Part shown: positions 33,634 through 41,607 of the stretch, one piece after another
Numbering within the stretch: the stretch's first letter is position 1
Layout of the letters: every line of letters begins with the position of its first letter
Assembly: GCF_002979865.1 (NCBI RefSeq)
Contig: NZ_PCPZ01000005.1
Coordinates: forward strand, 124,001-188,000
From: Arthrobacter sp. MYb214
GTDB taxonomy: Bacteria; Actinomycetota; Actinomycetes; Actinomycetales; Micrococcaceae
Direction of reading: 5' to 3'
DNA: 64,000 nt
The notes under the pieces: generated by a model
Told to the model about the DNA's origin: nothing
Database searches by the model: none
The model's input: the letters and a program-made list of their open reading frames with translations, nothing else
Made by a program: the position numbers and the translations under genes

Positions 33634-34734
33634 CTACGCGGCGACGGTTTCCTCGACGTCCCGGATCCTGGCATTTTCATCGGCCACGCGGGTTTTGCGC
33701 ACGCTCCACGCGTGGGTCAGGATGACCAGCAGGATGCCGGGGATCAGCCAGAGGATTAGCCGCAGGAGATCCATGCCGATGGACTGCCCGGGGAAGTAGG
33801 CGAGGGTCTGCACTGCGTGCAGCCACCCGGCGCCATTCCAGAAGGTATTGAGTGCACCGTAGAATCCCGGCTGCATTTGCGGCTGGAAGATCCCGCCGGA
33901 ACTGGTGAAATTCAGTGCGACGAAGCACAAGGTCAGCGTCGGGGTGGTCCAGTGGCGCAGCAGTGGATGCAGGCCCAGGCCCAGCAGGGTGATGCCGGCG
34001 GCGTAAACCCAGGAAATCAGCCAGATGCCCGCGTAATGATCCTCGATGATCCGGTAGACCGGGCCCGCGATCAGCACCGTGATTGTGGCAACCACCGCTG
34101 CGGCAACCGCCGCCATGGCGAAGCGCACGGGCAGCTTGACCTTGCCCATGAACCCGGCCAGCGGCACGGCGCTGGCGTAGCCGCCAATGCTCAAGGCGAC
34201 CAGCAGGAAGAACAGCCCCTGCCCGGTGGTGTCCTGCTCGCCGGTGGGCACGACATCTTCGATGCGCAATGGCTGGCCTTGTTCGTAGGCCACCTCCAAG
34301 AAGACTTTCTGGGCGATATTCGCCGAGGTTTCCGACGCGGCGCTAGAGCTGTAGAGCGTTGCCGTGCCGCCGCTGGTTTCGTAGGCGGCCACGAGCTCGC
34401 GCTGCTCTACCAGTTTCCGGGCCTGGTCCGCATCGGCGACGGTGTGCACATTCAATGCACCGTCGGACCCATCCTGCAGGGTCTGGGCGAAAACCTTGGA
34501 TTGCGCGGAATCGCCCACCACCGCCACCTGCACGTTGTGCGGACTGGGCGCGTGGAAGGCCCCCAGATAGAACAAGCCCATGATGGCGCACAGGAAGAAC
34601 GGGATCAGCATGGTCAACACGAGCTTTCCCCAGCCCAGTGGTGCCGGCTTGGCTGCGAGGGACTTCTTCTTGGCCGGATTATCGGCATGCTTGGAAGCGG
34701 GGGATTGGCGCGGGGCGTTGTCGGTGAGAGTCAT
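33634..34734 (-). CDS. DUF3533/ABC-2-type membrane protein
   Basis: A 366-residue protein (from ATG 34734; another ATG at 34740) with one N-terminal transmembrane segment (LVLTMLIPFFLCAIMGLFYL), an extracytoplasmic domain of about 110 residues, and five C-terminal membrane segments. This layout is that of DUF3533/YhgE-type ABC-2 permeases, often linked to export or stress resistance. It is divergent from a MarR gene, and the gap holds a perfect palindrome, so it is probably derepressed by a small molecule sensed by that MarR protein. The substrate is unknown. Confidence 0.75.
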   Translation of the reverse strand: MTLTDNAPRQSPASKHADNPAKKKSLAAKPAPLGWGKLVLTMLIPFFLCAIMGLFYLGAFHAPSPHNVQVAVVGDSAQSKVFAQTLQDGSDGALNVHTVADADQARKLVEQRELVAAYETSGGTATLYSSSAASETSANIAQKVFLEVAYEQGQPLRIEDVVPTGEQDTTGQGLFFLLVALSIGGYASAVPLAGFMGKVKLPVRFAMAAVAAAVVATITVLIAGPVYRIIEDHYAGIWLISWVYAAGITLLGLGLHPLLRHWTTPTLTLCFVALNFTSSGGIFQPQMQPGFYGALNTFWNGAGWLHAVQTLAYFPGQSIGMDLLRLILWLIPGILLVILTHAWSVRKTRVADENARIRDVEETVAA

Positions 34735-34754
34735 CAGCATTAAAGAATACGCTT

Positions 34755-34775
34755 AATGTTGCATGATGCAACATT
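34755..34775. promoter_or_regulatory. Perfect 21-bp palindrome, probable MarR operator
   Basis: AATGTTGCAT and its exact complement flank a single G at 34765. It lies 20 bases before the membrane protein start and 37 bases before the MarR start, and contains TTGCAT-N-ATGCAA, a typical MarR-type operator core. Confidence 0.75.
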
Positions 34776-34812
34776 GAGTGCCCGGCAAAGCCCTGCGTAC
34801 TAGACTCGGAAC

Positions 34813-35244
34813 ATGGGCAAGGAACAGCGGGAAGCCGATATCCAATCGATCTTCCACCACATGCAAATGATTACCCGACGTGCCAATACGCGCTCACGCC
34901 AGTTGGCCGAGCCGCTGACACTCGTGGAGCATTCCCTGCTGCGCTTCATTGCCGATACGCCCGGAACCCGGGCCACCGACATTGCCGAGGCGTTCTCGCT
35001 GAACCGCTCGACAGTCTCCCGGCAGGTAGGCACGCTGCTGGACTTGGGATATATCGCCTATGATGATGCGGAATCCGGGCGCGGCCGCGTAGTGGAACTG
35101 ACTGGCGTGGGCCGCGAGCGGCTTCAGGCTTCCGCCGCCGTGCACCGCGCTGCGGTAACCGATCGTCTGGAGGGCTGGAGCGAAGAGCAGATCTCGGCCT
35201 TTGCCAAAGCCTTGGAACGCTATAACGTTGCCGACTCGCAGTAG
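34813..35244 (+). CDS. MarR-family transcriptional regulator
   Basis: A 143-residue winged-helix protein: TRATDIAEAFSLNRSTVSRQ is the recognition region and DDAESGRGRVVELTGVGRER the wing. It is divergent from the DUF3533 membrane protein, and the palindrome between them is the obvious target, suggesting autorepression and control of the neighbour. Effector unknown. Confidence 0.88.
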   Translation: MGKEQREADIQSIFHHMQMITRRANTRSRQLAEPLTLVEHSLLRFIADTPGTRATDIAEAFSLNRSTVSRQVGTLLDLGYIAYDDAESGRGRVVELTGVGRERLQASAAVHRAAVTDRLEGWSEEQISAFAKALERYNVADSQ

Positions 35245-35268
35245 GTGCAGGGAAATCTGCAACTTGCC

Positions 35269-35478
35269 CTAGGCGATCCTGGCGAAACGCGGGCCGTTGT
35301 AGCCATCGCGTTCAACGTGCTCCGCAAACATCTCCAGTGGCCGAGCCCAGAAGCTGTAGTCATCGTAGAGCTTGCGGTAGAAGACCAGTGGCTCTTCGGT
35401 TTCGCTGTGTTTCCCCACGGCCAGCACCTCGTAGCGCTGGCCCTTGAAGTGCTGGTAAATTCCGGGTTCGATGCTCAA
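35269..35478 (-). CDS. DUF1653 protein
   Basis: A 69-residue DUF1653 protein: SIEPGIYQHFKGQRYEVL, then EEPLVFYRKLYDDYSFWARP. The family is small, soluble and of unknown function. I prefer TTG 35478, eight bases after AAAGG; a TTG at 35499 has no ribosome site. It lies between the MarR gene and the Moco genes. Confidence 0.8.
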   Translation of the reverse strand: MSIEPGIYQHFKGQRYEVLAVGKHSETEEPLVFYRKLYDDYSFWARPLEMFAEHVERDGYNGPRFARIA

Positions 35479-35516
35479 CCTGGTGGCCTTTCTGATCAAT
35501 GATGGTGCTGGAAAAC

Positions 35517-35993
35517 TTACCGCGGTCCGTGCCCGGTGCCGCCGCTGCGCTGGACCAGCAGGTGCTCCAGGATCGGATCCAGGACGACCAGCCCGTCTTT
35601 CACTCCGCCGGTGGACCCGGGCAACGTGATGACGAAGCTGTTGCCGGAGAATCCTGCGACCCCGCGGGTAATGATGGACAGCGCGGTGGTCGCTTCTCCG
35701 CGCCGGCGGATGGCCTCGATGATTCCGGGCAGCTGGACATCCAGCAGCGGGGCAACCATTTCGGGGGACTGGTCATCGGGTGAGACCCCGGTCCCGCCGG
35801 TCACGATCACGACCTGCGCGTCGTTGGCCAGCAGGTCATCCACGGCAAAACGCACCGGCTGCCCGTCGGCCACCACCGTCGGCTCGCCGGTCTCGAAGCC
35901 GCGCTCGGACAGCCACCGGGTGATCAGCGGACCGGTCTTGTCTTCGGCGGTGCCTGCTGCGGCACTGGTCGACGCAACCACCACGGCCGCCAT
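35517..35993 (-). CDS. MogA/MoaB-type molybdopterin adenylyltransferase
   Basis: A 158-residue MoCF-biosynthesis domain. VVIVTGGTGVSPDDQSPEM is the nucleotide/molybdopterin-binding segment and TLPGSTGGVKDGL the second. It adenylylates molybdopterin before metal insertion by MoeA. I took ATG 35993, with GGAG ten bases upstream inside moaC; a longer frame to 36020 overlaps moaC. Last gene of the minus-strand Moco unit. Confidence 0.88.
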   Translation of the reverse strand: MAAVVVASTSAAAGTAEDKTGPLITRWLSERGFETGEPTVVADGQPVRFAVDDLLANDAQVVIVTGGTGVSPDDQSPEMVAPLLDVQLPGIIEAIRRRGEATTALSIITRGVAGFSGNSFVITLPGSTGGVKDGLVVLDPILEHLLVQRSGGTGHGPR

Positions 35994-35997
35994 GCGG

Positions 35998-36474
35998 CTA
36001 GTCTCCACGAACCCAGTCACCGCTCTTGCCGCCGGACTTCGCCAAAACCTTCACCGAGCGGACCTCGGCGTGCTTGTCCACGGCCTTGACCATGTCGTAG
36101 AGGGTCAGGGCCGCAACGCTGGCCGCGGTCAACGCTTCCATCTCCACCCCGGTGACGCCCTTGGTGGTCACCTGGGCGGTGACGCGCACCGCGGATTCCT
36201 CGGCGGTGAAATCAATGGACACCTTGGAAATCGGCAGCGGGTGGCACAGCGGAATCAGTTCCCAGGTGCGCTTGGCCGCCATGATGCCAGCGACCCTTGC
36301 GGTGCCCAACGCCTCGCCCTTGGGCAACTGCCCGGTCATCAGCATCGGGACAACATCCGGGCGGGTGGCGAAGATGGCTTCTGCGGTGGCCACGCGCTTG
36401 GTGACGGCCTTGTCGCTGACATCGACCATATGGGCGCTGCCGTCTTCGCGCAGGTGGGTGAGTCTCTCAGACAT
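35998..36474 (-). CDS. moaC: Cyclic pyranopterin monophosphate synthase
   Basis: A 158-residue MoaC. Characteristic sequences are MVDVSDKAVTKRVATAEA, IPLCHPLPISKVSIDF and GVTGVEMEALTAASVAALTL followed by YDMVKAVDK. With MoaA it makes cyclic pyranopterin monophosphate from GTP. Its start overlaps the moeA end by eight bases. No moaA lies within the window. Confidence 0.96.
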   Translation of the reverse strand: MSERLTHLREDGSAHMVDVSDKAVTKRVATAEAIFATRPDVVPMLMTGQLPKGEALGTARVAGIMAAKRTWELIPLCHPLPISKVSIDFTAEESAVRVTAQVTTKGVTGVEMEALTAASVAALTLYDMVKAVDKHAEVRSVKVLAKSGGKSGDWVRGD

Positions 36475-37699
36475 TCATGCTCCAAATTTCGATGCTTTGG
36501 CCGGCAGCCAACTGGCTGACGCCTACCGGGATATGCACCAGCGCATCGGCGCGGGCCAGATCGTGGACCAGGTGGGATCCCGGATCCAGGATGGCGACCT
36601 GGCCATCGCGGATCAGCGCGCGGCGCACCTGGTGCTTGTGCTCGGGGGAACTGGCATCGGCTGCCAGCGGGTAGTGCCTGGGCAAGGGCTCTGGCAGGGC
36701 ATTGAGCTGTCGCAGCAGCGGGGCCAGGAACAGTTCTGCCGACAGCAGGGCACTGACCGGGTTGCCCGGGAAGCACAGCACCGCTGCCTTGGCCAGTCGG
36801 GCGAAGCCTTGCGGACCGCCGGGCTGGATGGCCACATGGTGGAAAACCCCGCCTAGCGGCGACAGCGCTTGGCGGACCACCTCGTAAGCTCCGGCGCTGA
36901 TACCGCCCACGGTTACGATCAGGTCAACCTGTTCCTGCAAGACATCGATGGCCAGGGCGAAGCGCTGCGGATCATCGGGCAGCTGCAAGGTGCGCACCTG
37001 CACCTGATAGCGGCGCAGCCAGGCTGCGAGCATAGGGGAATTCGAGTCCGGGATCTGGCCCTGGGAACGCTGTCCATCGCTGAGCTCATCGCCGGTAGTG
37101 CACACGGCCACCTTCAAGGCCCGGCGCACCGGTACTTCACGCAGCCCGCTGGAAACCAGTGCAGCAATCATGGTCGGGGTCAGCCGGGTTCCGGCCTTGG
37201 CCACCAAGGCGCCGGTTTCGAGATCACCGCCGGCGGGGCGGATGAAGCGGCCCGCGGCGCTGGGGGCCGAGAATTCCGCGTGGCCGCTGGGGGTGCCAAA
37301 GCCGGCACGAACCAATTCCGGGAAAGCGCCAGAGCCGCTTTCCTCGATGGGGATGACGGTGTCAGCACCCAGCGGGATCATCGCACCGGTCATCACCGGA
37401 CTGACCGTGCCTTCAGCCAGGGATATTTGCCGATCGCCGGCAGCAGCCGTGAAACCCAATGGCAAAGAGATGGGGGAGCGGAGCGAGGCTGCTGCCAGAT
37501 CCGCGCTGCGCGCAGCGTAGCCATCCATCTGCGAATTGGTGAACGCAGGGATGGGCAAAAGGGCGTACTGGTCCTCGCTGAGGATTCGATCGCTGGCCTC
37601 AGGGCTATCGATGGGCAGCACTTCATTGTCCAGGCAGGCGAAGACCGGGGACAGCAGCTCTTCAAGTTCCGCGCGATGGCTTTCCAGAGTGCAGGACAT
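36467..37699 (-). CDS. moeA: Molybdopterin molybdenumtransferase
   Basis: A 410-residue MoeA that inserts molybdate into adenylylated molybdopterin. Segments visible are FTNSQMDGYAARSADL near residue 55, SPVMTGAMIPLGADTVIPIE, the MoCF-type strand VTVGGISAGAYEVVRQAL and LCFPGNPVSALLSAELF. It lies three bases after moaD and overlaps moaC, so the four genes on this strand are one operon. Confidence 0.95.
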   Translation of the reverse strand: MSCTLESHRAELEELLSPVFACLDNEVLPIDSPEASDRILSEDQYALLPIPAFTNSQMDGYAARSADLAAASLRSPISLPLGFTAAAGDRQISLAEGTVSPVMTGAMIPLGADTVIPIEESGSGAFPELVRAGFGTPSGHAEFSAPSAAGRFIRPAGGDLETGALVAKAGTRLTPTMIAALVSSGLREVPVRRALKVAVCTTGDELSDGQRSQGQIPDSNSPMLAAWLRRYQVQVRTLQLPDDPQRFALAIDVLQEQVDLIVTVGGISAGAYEVVRQALSPLGGVFHHVAIQPGGPQGFARLAKAAVLCFPGNPVSALLSAELFLAPLLRQLNALPEPLPRHYPLAADASSPEHKHQVRRALIRDGQVAILDPGSHLVHDLARADALVHIPVGVSQLAAGQSIEIWSMNV

Positions 37700-37702
37700 G
37701 GA

Positions 37703-37954
37703 CTATCCGCCTGCGAACGGCGGCAGGACATCCACGGTCAGATCGTCGGCAGTGCCCAGCTCGCCGGCATCGCGGCGCACCACGCCGTTGATCAGGAAAC
37801 TTCCGGCGCGCAAAACCTGGGCCATTTCAGGTCCGTAGGAATCGATCAGTTCGCTACGCAGCCTGGCGAGTGTATCGGGGCGTTCCCAGCTCTCCTGCTC
37901 GCAGCCCGCTGCTGCCGCCGCGGCAGCGAAGTAGCGTATCGTAATCTTCGACAT
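37703..37954 (-). CDS. moaD: Molybdopterin synthase small subunit
   Basis: An 83-residue ubiquitin-fold sulfur carrier ending in the essential Gly-Gly (LPPFAGG). MoeB adenylylates this end, sulfur is added as thiocarboxylate, and MoaE uses it to build the dithiolene. First gene of the minus-strand unit and divergent from moeB-moaE, its partners. Confidence 0.93.
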   Translation of the reverse strand: MSKITIRYFAAAAAAAGCEQESWERPDTLARLRSELIDSYGPEMAQVLRAGSFLINGVVRRDAGELGTADDLTVDVLPPFAGG

Positions 37955-37991
37955 GACTTCATGCTATCGCGCCTAGGCGATAAGGAGCACG

Positions 37992-39173
37992 ATGAAAAGC
38001 GAACGCGACTTTCCCGCGCTTGTGGCCCCCGGGCCGCCACTGAGCGGCGAACAGGCTGCTCGCGCTGCACGCCAACTCTCGTTGCCCGGATTTGATGACA
38101 CTGCGCAGCGCAGGCTGGCTGCCGCCCGGGTACTGGTTATCGGCGCGGGCGGACTAGGCAGCGCCAGCGTCCCGTATCTGGTCGGAGCGGGAGTAGGCTC
38201 CATCGGCATCGTGGATGATGACGTGGTGGAGCTATCCAACCTGCACCGCCAGGTCACGCACACCACCGCTAATATCGGCTTGGCCAAGACCGCTTCCCTG
38301 GCGCAGGCCGCCACGGCGCTGGACCCCAATGTGAAGATCATCGAGCACAACCTGCGCCTGGATTCTTCCAACGCACTAGAGATCTTTGCGAATTATGACC
38401 TCGTCATCGATGGCAGCGACAACTTCCCGACCCGGTACCTGTCCAATGACGCCGCGCAGCTCACCGGCATTCCCCTGATCTGGGGATCGATCCTGCAGCA
38501 TCATGGACAAGTTTCCGTGGCCTGGCATGAGCATGGTCCTGGTTACCGCGACCTGTTCCCGGTTCCGCCGGCCCCGGGCACCGTGCCGGATTGCGCGGCC
38601 GGGGGAGTATTGCCTGGATTGTGCGGAACCGTCGGTTCGCTGCTGGCTACCGAAGCCTTGAAGCTGATCGCCGGAATCGGTGCCCCGCTGGTGGGCAAGG
38701 TGCTGATCTACGATGCGTTGGCGGCTAGCACCCGCACCCTCGAATTCTCCCGTGATCCCCAAGCAGGCGAAGTCACCGAGCTGATCGATTATGTGCTTTT
38801 TTGCTCGGGAACGCTGCCCGAAGCTGAAGGCATCGGCGCCGAGGCGCTCGCCGAAGCACTAACTGGTGATGCAGCTCCGGTTTTATTGGACGTGCGCAAT
38901 GATGACGAACGCGCGCAACAGCACATCACCGGGTCCCTGCACCTTCCGCTGCCCCAGCTGGAAGCAGCCATCGAATCCGGGGCCGAACTGGAACAGATCC
39001 CGGCACAGGTGACGGTTTACTGCGTCCGTGGCCCGCGCTCGCAACGCGCAGCATCCTTGCTCGCAGGACGAGGCATCAAAACAAACTATCTTGAAGGCGG
39101 GCTTCCCGCTCTGGCCGCCGTGGCCCCGCAGCTACTGACCGAACCCGCACATACCGAAGGAACCCGATCATGA
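37992..39173 (+). CDS. moeB: Molybdopterin-synthase adenylyltransferase with rhodanese domain
   Basis: A 393-residue fusion. Residues about 25-260 form a ThiF/MoeB domain (VLVIGAGGLGSASVPYLVGA and NLHRQVTH; Cys in LPGLCGTVGS). Residues about 290-385 form a rhodanese domain with active Cys in VYCVRGPRSQRA. It activates and sulfurates MoaD, as MoeZ/MoeBR proteins do in other actinobacteria. AAGGAG precedes ATG 37992. Its stop overlaps moaE (ATGA). Confidence 0.92.
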   Translation: MKSERDFPALVAPGPPLSGEQAARAARQLSLPGFDDTAQRRLAAARVLVIGAGGLGSASVPYLVGAGVGSIGIVDDDVVELSNLHRQVTHTTANIGLAKTASLAQAATALDPNVKIIEHNLRLDSSNALEIFANYDLVIDGSDNFPTRYLSNDAAQLTGIPLIWGSILQHHGQVSVAWHEHGPGYRDLFPVPPAPGTVPDCAAGGVLPGLCGTVGSLLATEALKLIAGIGAPLVGKVLIYDALAASTRTLEFSRDPQAGEVTELIDYVLFCSGTLPEAEGIGAEALAEALTGDAAPVLLDVRNDDERAQQHITGSLHLPLPQLEAAIESGAELEQIPAQVTVYCVRGPRSQRAASLLAGRGIKTNYLEGGLPALAAVAPQLLTEPAHTEGTRS

Positions 39174-39574
39174 GCTACGCGCTGATTACCGAAGAACCTA
39201 TCGACGAGGCTGCCGTCCGCGATGCCGTGCAGTCTGATACCGCCGGTGCGCTGGTGATGTTCCACGGGATCATCCGCAATCACGATGGTGGCCAGTCGGT
39301 GAATTCCCTGGACTACTCGCATCACCCGCAGGCTCAAGAATTCTTGGAGAAGATTATTGCCGAAGAAGAACGCACCGGCCTGAAGCTCTCGGCTGTGCAC
39401 CGCGTGGGTCCGCTAAAGATTGGCGATGCCGCGCTGGTGGCTGCCTCGGCGGCTGCGCACCGCAAGGAAGCCTTCGACGCAATTGAGAACCTGGTGGAGC
39501 GCATCAAGGCCGAGGTCCCGATCTGGAAGAAGCAGCACTTCACGTCCGGCAGCTCCGAATGGGTGGGGCTGTAA
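39170..39574 (+). CDS. moaE: Molybdopterin synthase catalytic subunit
   Basis: A 134-residue MoaE. It has GALVMFHGIIRNHDGG, HRVGPLKIGDAALVAASAA and PIWKKQHFTSGSSEWVG, the conserved C-terminal Lys region. With MoaD it converts cyclic pyranopterin to molybdopterin. Translationally coupled to moeB. It is the last conserved chromosomal gene before the accessory region. Confidence 0.95.
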   Translation: MSYALITEEPIDEAAVRDAVQSDTAGALVMFHGIIRNHDGGQSVNSLDYSHHPQAQEFLEKIIAEEERTGLKLSAVHRVGPLKIGDAALVAASAAAHRKEAFDAIENLVERIKAEVPIWKKQHFTSGSSEWVGL

Positions 39575-40023
39575 TCGTCTTGAACCCGGTCAAGGACAGT
39601 TGGGTGGATCTCGATTTGTTGGATTGCACGACAGGCCTCTTGGCTCGTGAATGGTGGGTCTGCCTGGAGCTCTTGATTTCATGAAGACCGGGTTTTCGAC
39701 TGAAGTTGGCGGGGCATGATGAGAGACCTGAAGAACTATTGACGCAACTATTGACGGTACGGGGCTGGATGATCATTGGTGAGCTAGTCAAAGGTGTCTT
39801 GCAACTGATAATGGGGTCATAATCCGAAGAGGTTGCTGATAACACATGGTTGCAAGAAAATTCGGGCGTCGAGTTTTCAAGGATTTTAAGCTGAAGAAGG
39901 GGTGGACGGCAAGACGTCTTACAACCCATTGGTTATAAGACGGTGCCCGATTCATCGTTCTTTATAGAATACGGATTTTTAGCTGGATTACGGACTCATC
40001 CAATGAAAAAGAGGAGCAGTTCA
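39575..40023. other. About 450 bases without a gene at the accessory-region border
   Basis: GC content falls here and short open frames on the minus strand (for example 39540-39929) have random composition. I see no inverted repeat, tRNA or integrase. It may mark the junction of transferred DNA. Confidence 0.4.
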
Positions 40024-41361
40024 TCATTCTTCAGTAGTCGGTCGTTTTCTGGCATCCGCATCTCTGGTTGTTTCAAACCATGCCCGCCCGTGCTGGTAGC
40101 GGATGGCATGCCCTCCTAGACCTGCCGGTCTTAGATCGATCCGGTCCACGGCTCCACTTAGTGGCGGTAAGGGCCGCTTCCACTGTGATTCGTTTATCTG
40201 CGGATTGCGCTCCTCAACGAAGTTATCTGTGTCGGGTTGGATTTCTGCTGTGTCATTAGAGAAGTGTGCCGGCAACCCGATAAAGGAAGTGCCCGCGTAT
40301 CCGATGAGTAGAGTTCTGTCTTCTTCGGCCTGCGTGGATATTGGTAACAGGGAATCTTCGTCCCAGAACCAGGTATTGGTCGCTTTGGAACGAAAATGTT
40401 CGTGAGTTAGGGAATTGATGTGATCGATCCCGTGAACCGGGCAGTAAACGGATGCCGTAATGCTGATGTCACCGTATAGGTCCACTTCGTCAGGGTTACC
40501 GCGTTTAAAATCGTTGATACAGATACACGAAGGTAATGAACGAGCATGATCAAAAGACACCATGCCAGCGTCTTCGGAAAGCGATGACCATAGTCCCTCA
40601 ACCGGGCCACCCACGATCGGGACATGCCACACCATGTTGCCTACGCGCCTGCGAGCTAGGGACCGCCAGCCGTAGCGATGCCACTGGGCTAGTGCCAAAA
40701 TGCTCACGGTTGCAGCAGCTGTTCCCAGATAATCGGATAATGCCAGATCTTCGAGTTCTTGAAGGGTGCGTCCTACCGCAGTAGGTAGTGCCATTGCAGT
40801 AGCTAACCAGAAGAGGATTGCGATCGAGCTTAAAGTCGCCGCCCAGGAGAGGCTGCGGTTTTTGATGCGTTTCAGTGACATCTGTGCATCCGGGCCTAGC
40901 TCGAGGGTGGCGCCGGTGTTGGACTCTGTGGCGAGATTCCGGACGGCGTGAATTTGTTGGTGGGAGATTTTTGTCTGGACAAGCCACCAAAGTGCCGCGG
41001 CGATGGTCCCAGCCCACCAGATAGCGGAATCTTCGGTGGTGTCGAGTGAATATGGTATTGCCGCATAGAGCAAAATGATGGGTGCCATGGCAACAGCCAG
41101 ACGCCCAAAAAACCAGCCGGTAAGAGAAAAGAATAAGGCAACGAGGGTGGCAGAGAAACCGAACATGTCCGCAATTTGGTACGGGTGTTGCCAGTATTCT
41201 GGCGGAGGATCTTCCCAGCCCCGAGCCTCGATGAATGAGGCAACTGTTGTTATCAGGATGATCGCACAAGCGACAAGCATTTGTCGCCACGGACGGGGGC
41301 ACAGTGGAAGCGCGTCCCATCCCTCGGGATTAGGTCTGATCAAGAAGTAAGTTTTATTCAT
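40024..41361 (-). CDS. Hypothetical polytopic membrane protein
   Basis: A 445-residue protein. Residues about 25-245 hold roughly six hydrophobic segments, including LVACAIILITTVASFIEARG and FGFSATLVALFFSLTGWFFG, with a short charged loop in the middle. The C-terminal 200 residues look cytoplasmic and contain SLPSCICINDF and ASVYCPVHGIDHIN. No family recognised. It is on the same strand and 246 bases downstream of the frameshifted ATPase gene, in AT-richer DNA, so it may belong to the same acquired unit. Its role is unknown. Confidence 0.65.
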   Translation of the reverse strand: MNKTYFLIRPNPEGWDALPLCPRPWRQMLVACAIILITTVASFIEARGWEDPPPEYWQHPYQIADMFGFSATLVALFFSLTGWFFGRLAVAMAPIILLYAAIPYSLDTTEDSAIWWAGTIAAALWWLVQTKISHQQIHAVRNLATESNTGATLELGPDAQMSLKRIKNRSLSWAATLSSIAILFWLATAMALPTAVGRTLQELEDLALSDYLGTAAATVSILALAQWHRYGWRSLARRRVGNMVWHVPIVGGPVEGLWSSLSEDAGMVSFDHARSLPSCICINDFKRGNPDEVDLYGDISITASVYCPVHGIDHINSLTHEHFRSKATNTWFWDEDSLLPISTQAEEDRTLLIGYAGTSFIGLPAHFSNDTAEIQPDTDNFVEERNPQINESQWKRPLPPLSGAVDRIDLRPAGLGGHAIRYQHGRAWFETTRDADARKRPTTEE

Positions 41362-41607
41362 TTTGCAACCACGGCGTTCATAAAATCATTCTCGCACTGG
41401 AATGAGGAAGAGTTTCTTCCAGCGTACTCATTCCAAATGGTCTGCGGCTTCTGGTCTGATAATAGGCGGCAAAGGATCTACGACTGTCGTCTTTGAGGGG
41501 AGCAAGTCGGATGGTTCAGAGGTCCCGTAGGACATGGGATGCAAGACATGCCAAAGAATAACCAAAGCTTTCTTTGAAACCGTCGCGAGATAATACCGGA
41601 ATACCAA

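Noticed and set aside
39540-39929. 129-codon minus-strand frame after moaE
   Set aside because: Overlaps the end of moaE, lacks a ribosome site and has random Ser/Thr/Pro-rich composition.
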